This document shows, in pieces, positions 1-9,664 of a stretch of DNA of 53,692 nt. The translations under genes were made by a program, and so were the position numbers. Position 1 is the first letter of the stretch; each line of letters begins with the position of its first letter. Below the pieces are notes generated by a model. That model worked only from the letters and a program-made list of their open reading frames with translations. It did not search any database and was not told the origin of the DNA. The stretch comes from Flavobacteriaceae bacterium Ap0902 (GTDB lineage Bacteria; Bacteroidota; Bacteroidia; Flavobacteriales; Weeksellaceae): positions 1 to 53,692 of the forward strand of contig WTFG01000013.1 in NCBI GenBank assembly GCA_009835005.1, given 5' to 3'.

Positions 1-258
1 TGCTTTATACTTAAATACTATCAGAATGCTGCACCACACACTTAATTTCTTAATAATTATTCTAGTAAATACTATGGGTACTATGTTTATGCACGCACAA
101 TTCTGTAATATCAAAGCCCTTATCAATTAGCAGTGATTGTTGCAATGTTACCATACGATTGAGTCTTGCTAGCTAATCTACTTTTAGTTGTCTGTGAAGG
201 GCGCTAAATTTTGAAGAAGACTTATGTCCAGTAAAAAAAAGATTGAATAATACAATGC
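1..258. other. Intergenic, no gene seen
   Basis: AT-rich stretch at the left edge of the window. I see no open frame with plausible coding character, no tRNA-like T-loop sequence and no long repeat. It lies downstream of the leftward gene that starts at 1032, so it may hold the 3' region of a gene outside the window. Confidence 0.5.
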
Positions 259-287
259 AAAAAAGACGAACCATTAAGCCCGTCTTT
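259..287 (-). terminator. Intrinsic terminator of the T9SS cargo gene
   Basis: Read leftward, AAAGACG (287-281) pairs with CGTCTTT (268-262), with a 12-nt loop, and the stem runs into a run of T (complement of the A run 259-264). It lies 29 bp beyond the stop codon of the leftward gene. Confidence 0.7.
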
Positions 288-315
288 CATAAATACCATG
301 TTGTGTGACGTATTT

Positions 316-1032
316 CTATTTCTTAATCAGTTTTTTCGATATTAATTTTTCATTAGCTGTATTCAATACAGTAATAATATACACACCAGATTTTAGACCT
401 GACAAGTCAAATTCTCTTTTTCCCGAGTTTTCTTCTCTTTTTAAAATTAATTTCCCTTGTAAATCAAAGATCTCTATTTTTAAATTTTCGAATGAATCAA
501 AATTTGACAAAACAATTTTATCTACTACTGGATTGGGATAAATCGTAATTTTATTATTTTGAATTTCCTGTACTGAAAGGTTTCTATTATTATAAATTGC
601 AGAATCTCCATATTGATTCTTGACTGTTAAAAATAATGAATTTTCTAAACTTTTGTCTATGACATAATCAAAAGGAACTCCTTCAGAGCCACCTTCTCCG
701 TAAAATTGGGCATAGAGTAATTCAAAATTTTGATTTTCGGGATTTTGGCAATCAAATCCACCTGCAAAATCGAAAAATGAAAATTGAGAATCTGTCACCC
801 AATTAAGTAATCCACCTAAAGTTGAACATACTTCTGAATAAAAAAAATATTGATTATCCTCCATATATATCTTCATTGTCACCGAATCAATCTCTTCATT
901 TGATGGGGGATAACAGCTCTCACCATCAACAATCAACTCATTTAAATACCAAGTGTTTTCTATAAGTTCTGTTTGTTGAGCTTTTGGGGACAACCCAAGA
1001 AGTAAAAGAAGTATTACAATTAAATTTTTCAT
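316..1032 (-). CDS. Secreted protein with T9SS type A sorting domain
   Basis: A protein of about 238 residues, exported by Sec and then by the type IX secretion system. The N-terminus is a signal peptide (MKNLIVILLLLLGLSPKAQ). The last ~75 residues are a typical Por/T9SS C-terminal domain: a YPNPV motif, then a strand containing IEIFDLQGKL, then LSGLKSGVYII and a lysine-rich tail. The middle (about residues 20-155) is acidic and aromatic and opens with an ENTWYLNEL-like segment, as in small lipocalin-like flavobacterial T9SS cargo, but I cannot assign a function. The start is set at the second of two close ATGs because it begins directly with the signal peptide; the other ATG is two codons upstream. 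It is a single gene with its own terminator. Confidence 0.8.
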   Translation of the reverse strand: MKNLIVILLLLLGLSPKAQQTELIENTWYLNELIVDGESCYPPSNEEIDSVTMKIYMEDNQYFFYSEVCSTLGGLLNWVTDSQFSFFDFAGGFDCQNPENQNFELLYAQFYGEGGSEGVPFDYVIDKSLENSLFLTVKNQYGDSAIYNNRNLSVQEIQNNKITIYPNPVVDKIVLSNFDSFENLKIEIFDLQGKLILKREENSGKREFDLSGLKSGVYIITVLNTANEKLISKKLIKK

Positions 1033-1038
1033 ATACAT

Positions 1039-1421
1039 TAGTTTTTAATTGGATTCTTAGTATTTACAATTTGCCCGTCAGATACAAGTGTGATCATATG
1101 ATTAGTGAAATGATGCTTATTAAACCTGTTAGCAGTAGTGTTAATTTCTTCATTTTATATAAATATATGGACTATTTTAATGAGTATTATTAATTTATTC
1201 AAAGATTTTATTCGTTTTTAATAACATTGAATTTTCAGGGTGTAGTAAAAGGGTTTGTCTCTATATTAATTTTGTATTGATGACGAGTTTTTGACGTTGA
1301 GTGGTTTTTATTGAGAAAATAGGGGATAAAGCATTAGGACACTATCCCTTATGATGTAGCCTATATTTTATATTTGTTTATTGTCAATATCTTCATTATC
1401 CACTAAATTAATTTAATCAAA
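1039..1421. other. Intergenic, nothing identified
   Basis: AT-rich spacer of about 380 bp between the T9SS cargo gene and the aspA terminator. It should contain the promoter of the leftward cargo gene, but I see no clean TAnnTTTG box in that orientation. No RNA gene or conserved ORF is recognisable. Confidence 0.4.
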
Positions 1422-1454
1422 AATCCCTCATTCTAAAGTCTGGAATGAGGGATT
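1417..1454 (-). terminator. Intrinsic terminator of the aspA operon
   Basis: A perfect 12-bp stem (1422-1433 with 1443-1454, AATCCCTCATTC and its complement) around a 9-nt loop. Read leftward it is followed by TTTTT. It sits 34 bp after the aspA stop codon. Confidence 0.85.
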
Positions 1455-1487
1455 CGTACTGATCACTGACTAGAGTACTTGGATAGT

Positions 1488-2894
1488 TTATTGCACAAAA
1501 TCATGTGCACTGAGCATGTTTTTTGGATCTAGAATCTCGTCTAATTTATCCTTTGATAATATGTCATGTTCTAGTACTAAATCATAAATTGATTTACCAG
1601 TTTCTAATGCTTCTTGAGCAATTTTAGTACTGTTTTTATAGCCTATGTATGGGTTTAAAGCTGTCACAATACCAATGCTATTCATTACCATATTTTTACA
1701 AACTTCTTTGTTAGCGGTAATACCTTCTATGCATTTATCTTTAAGTGTATCAATGGCTCTTTCTAAAATTTGAATGGATTCCATAATCGATGCTGTAATG
1801 ACAGGTTCCATTACATTTAATTGTAATTGTCCTGCCTCTGCTGCGAAGGTAACAGTAAGATCATTTCCTATAATTTTATAACATACTTGATTCACTACTT
1901 CTGGAATTACAGGGTTTACTTTTCCTGGCATAATAGAGGATCCAGGTTGCATTTTTGGCAAGTTGATTTCATTTAATCCTGCTCTTGGTCCAGATGATAG
2001 CAATCTTAAATCATTACATATTTTGGATAGTTTGATTGCTAATCTTTTTAAAGCAGATGAGTAGATTACAAATGAACCAGTATCTGGTGTTGCTTCTACT
2101 AAATTACCAGCAGAAATAAAGTCTTCTCCCGCTATTTTAGCTAGATTTTCTGCACATAATTTTCTGTATCCAGAAGGTGCGTTGAGCCCAGTACCGATTG
2201 CGGTACCCCCCATATTAATTTCTAAAAATAAGTTTACGTTTTTCTTTAGTAAAATAACTTCTTCTTCTAGTGTTGTTGCAAATGCTTCAAACTCCTGGCC
2301 TAATGTCATAGGTACAGCATCTTGTAATTGGGTTCTACCCATTTTGATGACATCAGAGAATTCTTTTCCTTTGGCACGGAAAACCTCTATCAGACTTTTT
2401 AAATGTTCTGTCAATGTTTCATTCATTCTAATAAGGGCCAATTTCACAGTGGTTGGAAATACGTCATTCGTAGATTGAGAAAGGTTTAGATGGTCATTTG
2501 GATAACAGTGTTGGTAATCTCCTTTTTCATAACCCATTATCTCTAGAGCTATGTTCGCTAATACTTCATTAGCATTCATGTTGACAGAAGTTCCCGCTCC
2601 CCCTTGAATCATATCTACTGGAAATTGATTATGGTATTCACCATTTCTGACTTTTTCACAAGCCTCTTTAATAGCATTAAAAATTTTATCATCTAGCAGT
2701 TTCAGCGCATGATTCGTTTGTGCTGCTGCTAACTTGACATCTGCAATGGCGTTTACAAACTCTGGATAGTCACTCATTTTTTTTCCAGTAATATGGAAAT
2801 TGTCTATGGCTCTCTGTGTCTGTACTCCATAATATGCTTCTGCAGGGACTTTAATTTCTCCTAATAAATCGGATTCTAATCTGTAATCTTTCAT
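1488..2894 (-). CDS. aspA: Aspartate ammonia-lyase (aspartase)
   Basis: Converts L-aspartate to fumarate plus ammonia in the cytoplasm. At 468 residues it has the usual length. The fumarase/aspartase superfamily signature GSSIMPGKVN lies at 318-327 (the mobile loop with the catalytic serine), with GGAGTSVNMNANEV near 98-111 and SQSTNDVFPT near 139-148; these fit aspartase better than fumarase or argininosuccinate lyase. It is the last gene of a leftward operon after the Dcu transporter, asparaginase and porin genes, 86 bp behind the porin. That company supports aspartate as substrate, and the fumarate can feed the TCA cycle or fumarate reduction. A strong terminator follows. Confidence 0.95.
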   Translation of the reverse strand: MKDYRLESDLLGEIKVPAEAYYGVQTQRAIDNFHITGKKMSDYPEFVNAIADVKLAAAQTNHALKLLDDKIFNAIKEACEKVRNGEYHNQFPVDMIQGGAGTSVNMNANEVLANIALEIMGYEKGDYQHCYPNDHLNLSQSTNDVFPTTVKLALIRMNETLTEHLKSLIEVFRAKGKEFSDVIKMGRTQLQDAVPMTLGQEFEAFATTLEEEVILLKKNVNLFLEINMGGTAIGTGLNAPSGYRKLCAENLAKIAGEDFISAGNLVEATPDTGSFVIYSSALKRLAIKLSKICNDLRLLSSGPRAGLNEINLPKMQPGSSIMPGKVNPVIPEVVNQVCYKIIGNDLTVTFAAEAGQLQLNVMEPVITASIMESIQILERAIDTLKDKCIEGITANKEVCKNMVMNSIGIVTALNPYIGYKNSTKIAQEALETGKSIYDLVLEHDILSKDKLDEILDPKNMLSAHDFVQ

Positions 2895-2980
2895 TTCTAT
2901 ATCTTATTTAAATTAGTATACTAGAACGGTTTTTGATCTTAACCAATAACTATTCTAATATACTAATAATTAAGTTAATC

Positions 2981-4135
2981 TTAATATGCTTTAATTCTAT
3001 ACATCATACCTATACTTACGCGATTGGTATCGTAATCTTTTAAATATGCTAAATTCTCATTGTATTCATATTTTCTACCAATATAAGCCAAGAATACTCT
3101 TAAATCTTGACCTTGAAACGGCATATATTCTAAACCACCAAAATACCCATATGATTTTCTAAAATCATCGTCATAATTTTCTACATTTTTCACAGAAGAA
3201 GTCTCATACGATCCTTTTAAGAAAATGTTCCAATTTTCACTAGGTTGATATTCAGCTTTTAGGATATAGGTATCATAATTTACATCTTCGAATACCTTTG
3301 CGCCAGTAGCAGCCAAATATGGCATTCCTTCATTGGTAGCAATTCCTAATCTATCAATATCCTCATCTGCATGCATATAGTCAAGCGCTACTTGAAAATT
3401 ATTGAGATTAATCTTATTACCTAACGTAATCATTTTAGAATACTTATCCTTTGCTTGTGTTTGAATCCCATACGCCCATCTTGTTTGTAACTTATTATCT
3501 AAAAAATTACCATTCCAATTAAGTATGTATGTTAACGGACTATTACTAGCCTCAATTCCTTGTGACGATAAATCCCCATAAATATCCTCAAATCTAGCAT
3601 TTCTTGTATCTGTAACTTGAAAGTGTACCTCATGATTGTCTACTGGCTTTACAATTAAGTCTGCACCCAACATGAAGTTATCCATGTAGTCTATAAAGTC
3701 TGAATATTCATATATATTCATTGGGTTAAGATCAAACTCAAAACCTCCCCATGCTTGTGATTGTTTACCAGCGATGAAAGTCACTTTATCAGAGAAATTA
3801 TAACCTGCATACATGATATCTGTGGCACGCGATAGATTGTCCAATGATTGAGCCGTGTTATTTCTATTTAATCTGTGTCTGAATCTGTAGAATAATTTAT
3901 CTGTAAGATTTCCTCTGATTTCTAAACGTAATTGTCTTGCTTTGAAGCCAACTTCTGTTTCATCTTCAATATTTTGCACATCAAAACTTGATTGGAAGTT
4001 AAAATAAATATTTAAGTTTTCATTATGTTTGTCCAAACTTTCAATTTTCTGCTCCAATTCTGTAATTTTAACAGATTCTTGAGCATAAATAACATACCCG
4101 AAGAAGGCAGCGAATACTACAATATACTTTTTCAT
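2981..4135 (-). CDS. Outer-membrane porin of the asparagine operon
   Basis: 384 residues. A signal peptide (MKKYIVVFAAFFGYVIYAQ) is followed by a short heptad-like coiled coil (about 20-43, ESVKITELEQKIESL), then alternating amphipathic strands rich in Tyr, Phe and Asn to the C-terminus, ending in an aromatic strand (VSIGMMYRIKAY). This is the plan of phosphate-selective porin O/P-like trimers. It lies 30 bp after ansB and 86 bp before aspA, so it probably admits asparagine, aspartate or C4-dicarboxylates. The substrate is inferred from context only. Confidence 0.8.
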   Translation of the reverse strand: MKKYIVVFAAFFGYVIYAQESVKITELEQKIESLDKHNENLNIYFNFQSSFDVQNIEDETEVGFKARQLRLEIRGNLTDKLFYRFRHRLNRNNTAQSLDNLSRATDIMYAGYNFSDKVTFIAGKQSQAWGGFEFDLNPMNIYEYSDFIDYMDNFMLGADLIVKPVDNHEVHFQVTDTRNARFEDIYGDLSSQGIEASNSPLTYILNWNGNFLDNKLQTRWAYGIQTQAKDKYSKMITLGNKINLNNFQVALDYMHADEDIDRLGIATNEGMPYLAATGAKVFEDVNYDTYILKAEYQPSENWNIFLKGSYETSSVKNVENYDDDFRKSYGYFGGLEYMPFQGQDLRVFLAYIGRKYEYNENLAYLKDYDTNRVSIGMMYRIKAY

Positions 4136-4165
4136 AATAGTAGGATTTATATATTGACTAAAGGA

Positions 4166-5218
4166 TTAATACTCATTAAAGTAGTTCTGAATTTTTTGCC
4201 AATCGTTTGTTTTTGTTAAAGCTAGCATCAACAAAACTCTTGCTTTTTGTGGGTTTAAACTTTGGGAAGCAACGAAATGATATTTAGCATCATCAACTTC
4301 TGCATCTAAAGTAGTTGGTCCTGTAGGTACTCTAGAAGATCTCACAAATTGAATGCCTTGTTTTTGTGCTTCAATGGCTAAATCAAAAATTGTATGATAG
4401 ATATTACCGTTTCCTACTCCTGCATGGACAATACCATCAAACTTGGCATCCATAAACGCTTTCATAGGTAATTCTGATGCGTTGGCATAACTATAAACAA
4501 TTCCCACATTGGGTAATTCTTTCAAATTACTTACATCAAAAATTGAGTTTAAGGTATGTTTTTGCTCTGGTCTTCTGTTGAAGTAAACTTTACCATTGTG
4601 AAGATATGCTAATGGACCATAGTTGTAATCTTTAAATGTTGCAACATCTAATGTGTTAGATTTAATGACATCTCTAGCACCAAGAACTTTATCATTCATT
4701 ACTACCATAACACCTCTGTTTTTTGCATTTGGATCTGCAGCAACGGTCACGGCATCGTACAAGTTCATTGGTCCATCCGCACTCATGGCAGTCGCTGGTC
4801 TCATGGCGCCTACCAAGACTACTGGTTTATCACTCTTTACTGTAAGATTAAGAAAGTAGGCAGTTTCTTCCATAGTATCGGTACCATGCGTAATTACAAT
4901 ACCATCATACTCGTCCTTATTTAATAGTTCATTGATTCTGTTGGCTAATGTTAACCAAACCTCGTCATTCATATCTTGTGAACCAATTTTGACAATTTGT
5001 TCACCACTCACATCTGCTATATTTTTAACTTCTGGCACTGCCTGAAGCAATTGATAGATACCTAATTCACCAGCGGTATAATTCGATTCTGTTGCCGATT
5101 TACTTACACCAGCGATGGTTCCTCCTGTTGCTAAAATTCTAATTTTGGCTTTTTGTGCAGCAAGTGTCGCAGAAAAAGAAAGGAAGACAACTAATACTAA
5201 ATTCATAAATGTTTTCAT
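4166..5218 (-). CDS. ansB: Periplasmic (type II) L-asparaginase
   Basis: Hydrolyses L-asparagine to aspartate and ammonia. At 350 residues it begins with a signal peptide (MKTFMNLVLVVFLSFSATLA), so it is exported, which is the hallmark of type II enzymes. The first active-site motif ILATGGTIAG (28-37) carries the nucleophile at Thr34, and the second, HGTDTMEET (111-119), carries the Thr113-Asp114 pair. The C-terminal domain has the expected GVGNGNIY and SRVPTGPT segments. It sits 20 bp after the Dcu gene and 30 bp before the porin gene. Its aspartate product would be the substrate of the transporter and of aspartase in the same operon. Confidence 0.93.
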   Translation of the reverse strand: MKTFMNLVLVVFLSFSATLAAQKAKIRILATGGTIAGVSKSATESNYTAGELGIYQLLQAVPEVKNIADVSGEQIVKIGSQDMNDEVWLTLANRINELLNKDEYDGIVITHGTDTMEETAYFLNLTVKSDKPVVLVGAMRPATAMSADGPMNLYDAVTVAADPNAKNRGVMVVMNDKVLGARDVIKSNTLDVATFKDYNYGPLAYLHNGKVYFNRRPEQKHTLNSIFDVSNLKELPNVGIVYSYANASELPMKAFMDAKFDGIVHAGVGNGNIYHTIFDLAIEAQKQGIQFVRSSRVPTGPTTLDAEVDDAKYHFVASQSLNPQKARVLLMLALTKTNDWQKIQNYFNEY

Positions 5219-5238
5219 AATAAAAGTTTTTATATGGT

Positions 5239-6573
5239 TTATATTATTTGAATTAAAAGATATCCCACGCCTATGGCGACTATGGTAGACACAAACCCCG
5301 GTATTTGGAATGAATGATTAATTACATATTTCCCTATTCTCGTTGTACCAGTTCTATCAAAATTTATCGCTGCAACTACAGTAGGGTAGTTTGGTAAAAA
5401 GAAATATCCATTTACAGCGGGGAACATCGCAACAAGTGCCATGGGTGAAATTCCTAAGGCTAGTCCTAGGGGGTAAAGTGTTCTAACAGTTGCGGCTTGG
5501 CTAAATAACAAGATGGACATTACAAACAATGCAAGAGCAAATAGAAATGGATATGCGGTGACTATGTTTTGAATATTTTCTTTGAAAAATCCGATGTTTC
5601 CATTAAAGAAAGTGTCTCCCATCCAAGCAATACCAAAGATGGCAATTACCGCCTGCATCCCAGCAAGGAAAATACTTCCTTTGACCGCTTTATTTACATC
5701 TGCTTTAGAGAAAATGAAGATCAATCCAGCAGTAGTCATCATGAGTATTTCTATTATTTGTGGCATAGTTACTTGAACAATTTCTCCATCAATTTCAAAA
5801 GTTGGTCTTAAAGAAGATATCGAACCAAATAAAACTACTGCGATTACACCAGTGATGAATAATACCACGGCGATTAATGCTTTTCTACGTTCTTCTGGGC
5901 TTTGAACATTATCTTTCAAACTTTTTGGCTTAATAAAGCCTTTTTTAAGTCTTTCTTGGTATATTGGATCTTTTTCTAAATCTAATCCTACAAAGTTTAC
6001 TGCTATAGCGCCAACGATAACACCAATAATGGTAGCAGGCACACAGACCATTAGAATATCTATCATTTCAACTCCTCTACTACCAAGAAGTTCAGTGGAA
6101 AGTAAGGCAGCCGTAGCGGCAGAGATTGGACTTGCTGTAATGGCTTGTTGAGAGGCGATTACAGAAATACTCATAGGTCTTTCTGGTCTTACTTTACTTT
6201 CTGTGGCAATCTCTGATATAATAGGGAGTAGAGAATAGGCTATATGCCCTGTCCCGGCCAAAAACGTGAAAATATAACATACGATTGGACCTAGAAAGGT
6301 TATGGCTCCTGGATTTTTACGAAGTATTTTTTCTGCGACTTTCACCAAATAATCTAATCCACCAGCGGCCTGTAATGCTGATGCTGCTGTTATCACAGCT
6401 ACAATCATGAGCATAACGTCAATAGGAGCACTCCCTGGAGGCAAATCAAATACGAATACCAGAACAGCCATCCCCATCATACCAAAGATACCCAATCCAA
6501 TTCCTCCTACTTTGGCACCGATAAATATGGCGGCTAAGACTACAACCAATTGTATATATACCACATAATCCAT
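5239..6573 (-). CDS. dcuB: Anaerobic C4-dicarboxylate transporter, Dcu family
   Basis: Inner-membrane antiporter of 444 residues with 10-12 hydrophobic segments. Dcu carriers exchange fumarate, malate or aspartate for succinate. Family motifs are clear: LQAAGGLDYLV, TFLAGTGHIAYS, VRPERPMS, QAITASPISAA, and FFLPNYPT near the C-terminus. It resembles DcuB in some segments (PIDVMLMI) and DcuA in others (AGGLDYLV, ITASPISAA), so the A/B choice is not firm. It is the first gene of the leftward operon with ansB, porin and aspA, and is divergent from a Crp/Fnr-type regulator. Aspartate/fumarate or aspartate/succinate exchange is the likely role. Confidence 0.9.
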   Translation of the reverse strand: MDYVVYIQLVVVLAAIFIGAKVGGIGLGIFGMMGMAVLVFVFDLPPGSAPIDVMLMIVAVITAASALQAAGGLDYLVKVAEKILRKNPGAITFLGPIVCYIFTFLAGTGHIAYSLLPIISEIATESKVRPERPMSISVIASQQAITASPISAATAALLSTELLGSRGVEMIDILMVCVPATIIGVIVGAIAVNFVGLDLEKDPIYQERLKKGFIKPKSLKDNVQSPEERRKALIAVVLFITGVIAVVLFGSISSLRPTFEIDGEIVQVTMPQIIEILMMTTAGLIFIFSKADVNKAVKGSIFLAGMQAVIAIFGIAWMGDTFFNGNIGFFKENIQNIVTAYPFLFALALFVMSILLFSQAATVRTLYPLGLALGISPMALVAMFPAVNGYFFLPNYPTVVAAINFDRTGTTRIGKYVINHSFQIPGFVSTIVAIGVGYLLIQII

Positions 6574-6653
6574 AGCACTTAATTTTATAACAAATTTCGG
6601 TAGTTTTATTATGCTAGAATAATATTAAGGTATGCTCTTTGTATCTATTGGTA

Positions 6654-6667
6654 GTGTTATTTAACAC
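6654..6667. promoter_or_regulatory. Candidate Crp/Fnr-type operator palindrome
   Basis: GTGTT-ATTT-AACAC is a 14-bp inverted repeat with the 5-4-5 layout of Fnr-family sites; the six outermost bases on each side pair perfectly (GTGTTA / TAACAC). It lies in the 169-bp divergent region, 80 bp upstream of the dcu start codon and 75 bp upstream of the regulator start codon, so it could serve either gene. Binding is inferred from position and symmetry only. Confidence 0.45.
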
Positions 6668-6742
6668 ACCATAATGTTAACTTATAATATTTGATTTCTA
6701 TCATGATAATTGTTTAGTATTTAAACTAACTTAGTAGATTAT

Positions 6743-7387
6743 ATGAAAAAAAACGCAGTCTTAGAGGATCCTTTATTTCAAAATTTGAGTGTCAGGGAAA
6801 AATCTACGCTTCAAGCCAACTCCTCAGTAGTGAGTTTTGACGATACAGAAATGTTTTTGAAAAAAGGCACTTTTCTTTTCTCTATTTATTATGTTAATAA
6901 GGGTGTCATTAAAATTAAAGGAGAGGATAATAGAATGTTAGATTTATTAGGCCCCCAAAATGTGATTGGATTGAATCATTTATTTAAACAAGAACCTATT
7001 TTCTTTTCTGCTTATGGCATAGAGAATACAGAAATCATACAGATTGAAAGAAATGTTTTAAAGAACTTTATCAATACAAACCCTAAGTTTTTAGAAGATA
7101 TATATAATAAGGCTATCGAAAATCCTGAACTTTTAATTCGGAACGTTATAGCCTATAGAAATCATAATATCACTGGAGCGCTTGCATCTTTTCTAATTTA
7201 TTATAATGAGAAAGATTGTTTACACGCCTTAACTCAGAAAGAAATTAGTGAGATTTTGGGGTATTCTAGAGAGAATGTCAGCCGTTGTTTGAATACTTTT
7301 CAACAAAGTAAATATATAAAATGTAATGATGGGAGTATAGAAGTCTTGGATATGAGTGCTTTATCTAAGTTTCAACAGTTTGGTTAA
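6743..7387 (+). CDS. Crp/Fnr family transcriptional regulator
   Basis: 214 residues with an N-terminal cyclic-nucleotide-binding-like beta-roll (about 15-110), a dimerisation helix (about 115-150), and a C-terminal winged helix whose HTH is at 163-185 (LTQKEISEILGYSRENVSRCL). The SRENVSR recognition helix is of the Crp/Fnr type. There is no N-terminal cysteine cluster, so it should not bind an Fnr-type Fe-S cluster, and the usual cAMP-contact residues are not evident. The effector is unknown. It is divergent from the Dcu/asparaginase/aspartase operon, the natural target. A hairpin shared with groEL ends it. Confidence 0.85.
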   Translation: MKKNAVLEDPLFQNLSVREKSTLQANSSVVSFDDTEMFLKKGTFLFSIYYVNKGVIKIKGEDNRMLDLLGPQNVIGLNHLFKQEPIFFSAYGIENTEIIQIERNVLKNFINTNPKFLEDIYNKAIENPELLIRNVIAYRNHNITGALASFLIYYNEKDCLHALTQKEISEILGYSRENVSRCLNTFQQSKYIKCNDGSIEVLDMSALSKFQQFG

Positions 7388-7409
7388 ATTTAAAACTCTT
7401 ATAAAATCA

Positions 7410-7437
7410 AAATAGCTACCCGAAAGGATAGCTATTT
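7410..7437. terminator. Bidirectional terminator between the Crp-like gene and groEL
   Basis: AAATAGCTA (7410-7418) pairs with TAGCTATTT (7429-7437), and CC/GG can extend the stem around a GAAA-containing loop. It lies between the convergent ends of the Crp/Fnr-like gene and groL, 22 bp and 25 bp from the two stops. Confidence 0.7.
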
Positions 7438-7462
7438 ATATAGTAATTAATGTATATGAATC

Positions 7463-9146
<1,684 letters not shown>

Positions 9147-9214
9147 AATTTTAAATTGGATGTGTTTTAATTTAAGATTAAATAATCTGTTTTATATTCT
9201 ATTAGTTAAGTTCA

Positions 9215-9493
9215 TTAAACAATTGCAAAAATATCAGACTCTCTCATGATTAAATAATCACTTCCGTCTAGTTTTAGCTCTGTCCCAGCATATTTACCAT
9301 AGAGAACCTTGTCGCCAATTTTCACAGTCATAGGTTCGTCTTTTTTACCTTTGCCAACAGCTACCACTATTCCTTCTTGTGGCTTTTCTTTGGCAGAATC
9401 TGGAATAATGATTCCTGATGCTGTTTTAGTTTCTGCAGGAGAAGGCTCTACAACCACTCTATCTGCTAACGGTTTAATGTTTAAATTACTCAT
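9215..9493 (-). CDS. groS: Co-chaperonin GroES
   Basis: 92 residues, the normal length for the heptameric lid of the GroEL chamber. Recognised by [10 protein letters not shown] at 8-17, the mobile-loop region around [17 protein letters not shown] (23-39), and [14 protein letters not shown] in the C-terminal half. It is first in the leftward groS-groL operon. The upstream region contains only an imperfect -7-like sequence (TTTATTTG, 9557-9564), so the promoter is uncertain. Confidence 0.98.
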   Translation of the reverse strand: MSNLNIKPLADRVVVEPSPAETKTASGIIIPDSAKEKPQEGIVVAVGKGKKDEPMTVKIGDKVLYGKYAGTELKLDGSDYLIMRESDIFAIV

Positions 9494-9604
9494 ATATAGT
9501 ATTTTTAAAATTTGTTTCTCTCCCTATAGGTCATAATTTATGCCATTTAAATTATCCAAATAAATATGACAATAATAGTATGAAGTTTATGACATTTTAG
9601 AATT

Positions 9605-9634
9605 AAAAATGCCACCCTGTCTGACAGGATGGCA
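9605..9634 (-). terminator. Intrinsic terminator of the M43 protease gene
   Basis: Long stem: TGCCACCCTGTC (9610-9621) against GACAGGATGGCA (9623-9634) with one mismatch or wobble; a realistic loop opens the inner pairs. Read leftward it ends in a T run (complement of 9605-9609). It is 31 bp after the stop of the protease gene. Confidence 0.8.
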
Positions 9635-9664
9635 CTCTAATTTAATTGATGTTTCTAAGAAGGC

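Noticed and set aside
1-315. tRNA or small RNA in the left edge
   Set aside because: No GTTCRA-type T-loop, no acceptor-stem pairing and no CCA-proximal pattern were found.
9557-9564. groS promoter at TTTATTTG
   Set aside because: Lacks the TA at the start of the -7 box and has no -33; only mentioned in the groS entry.
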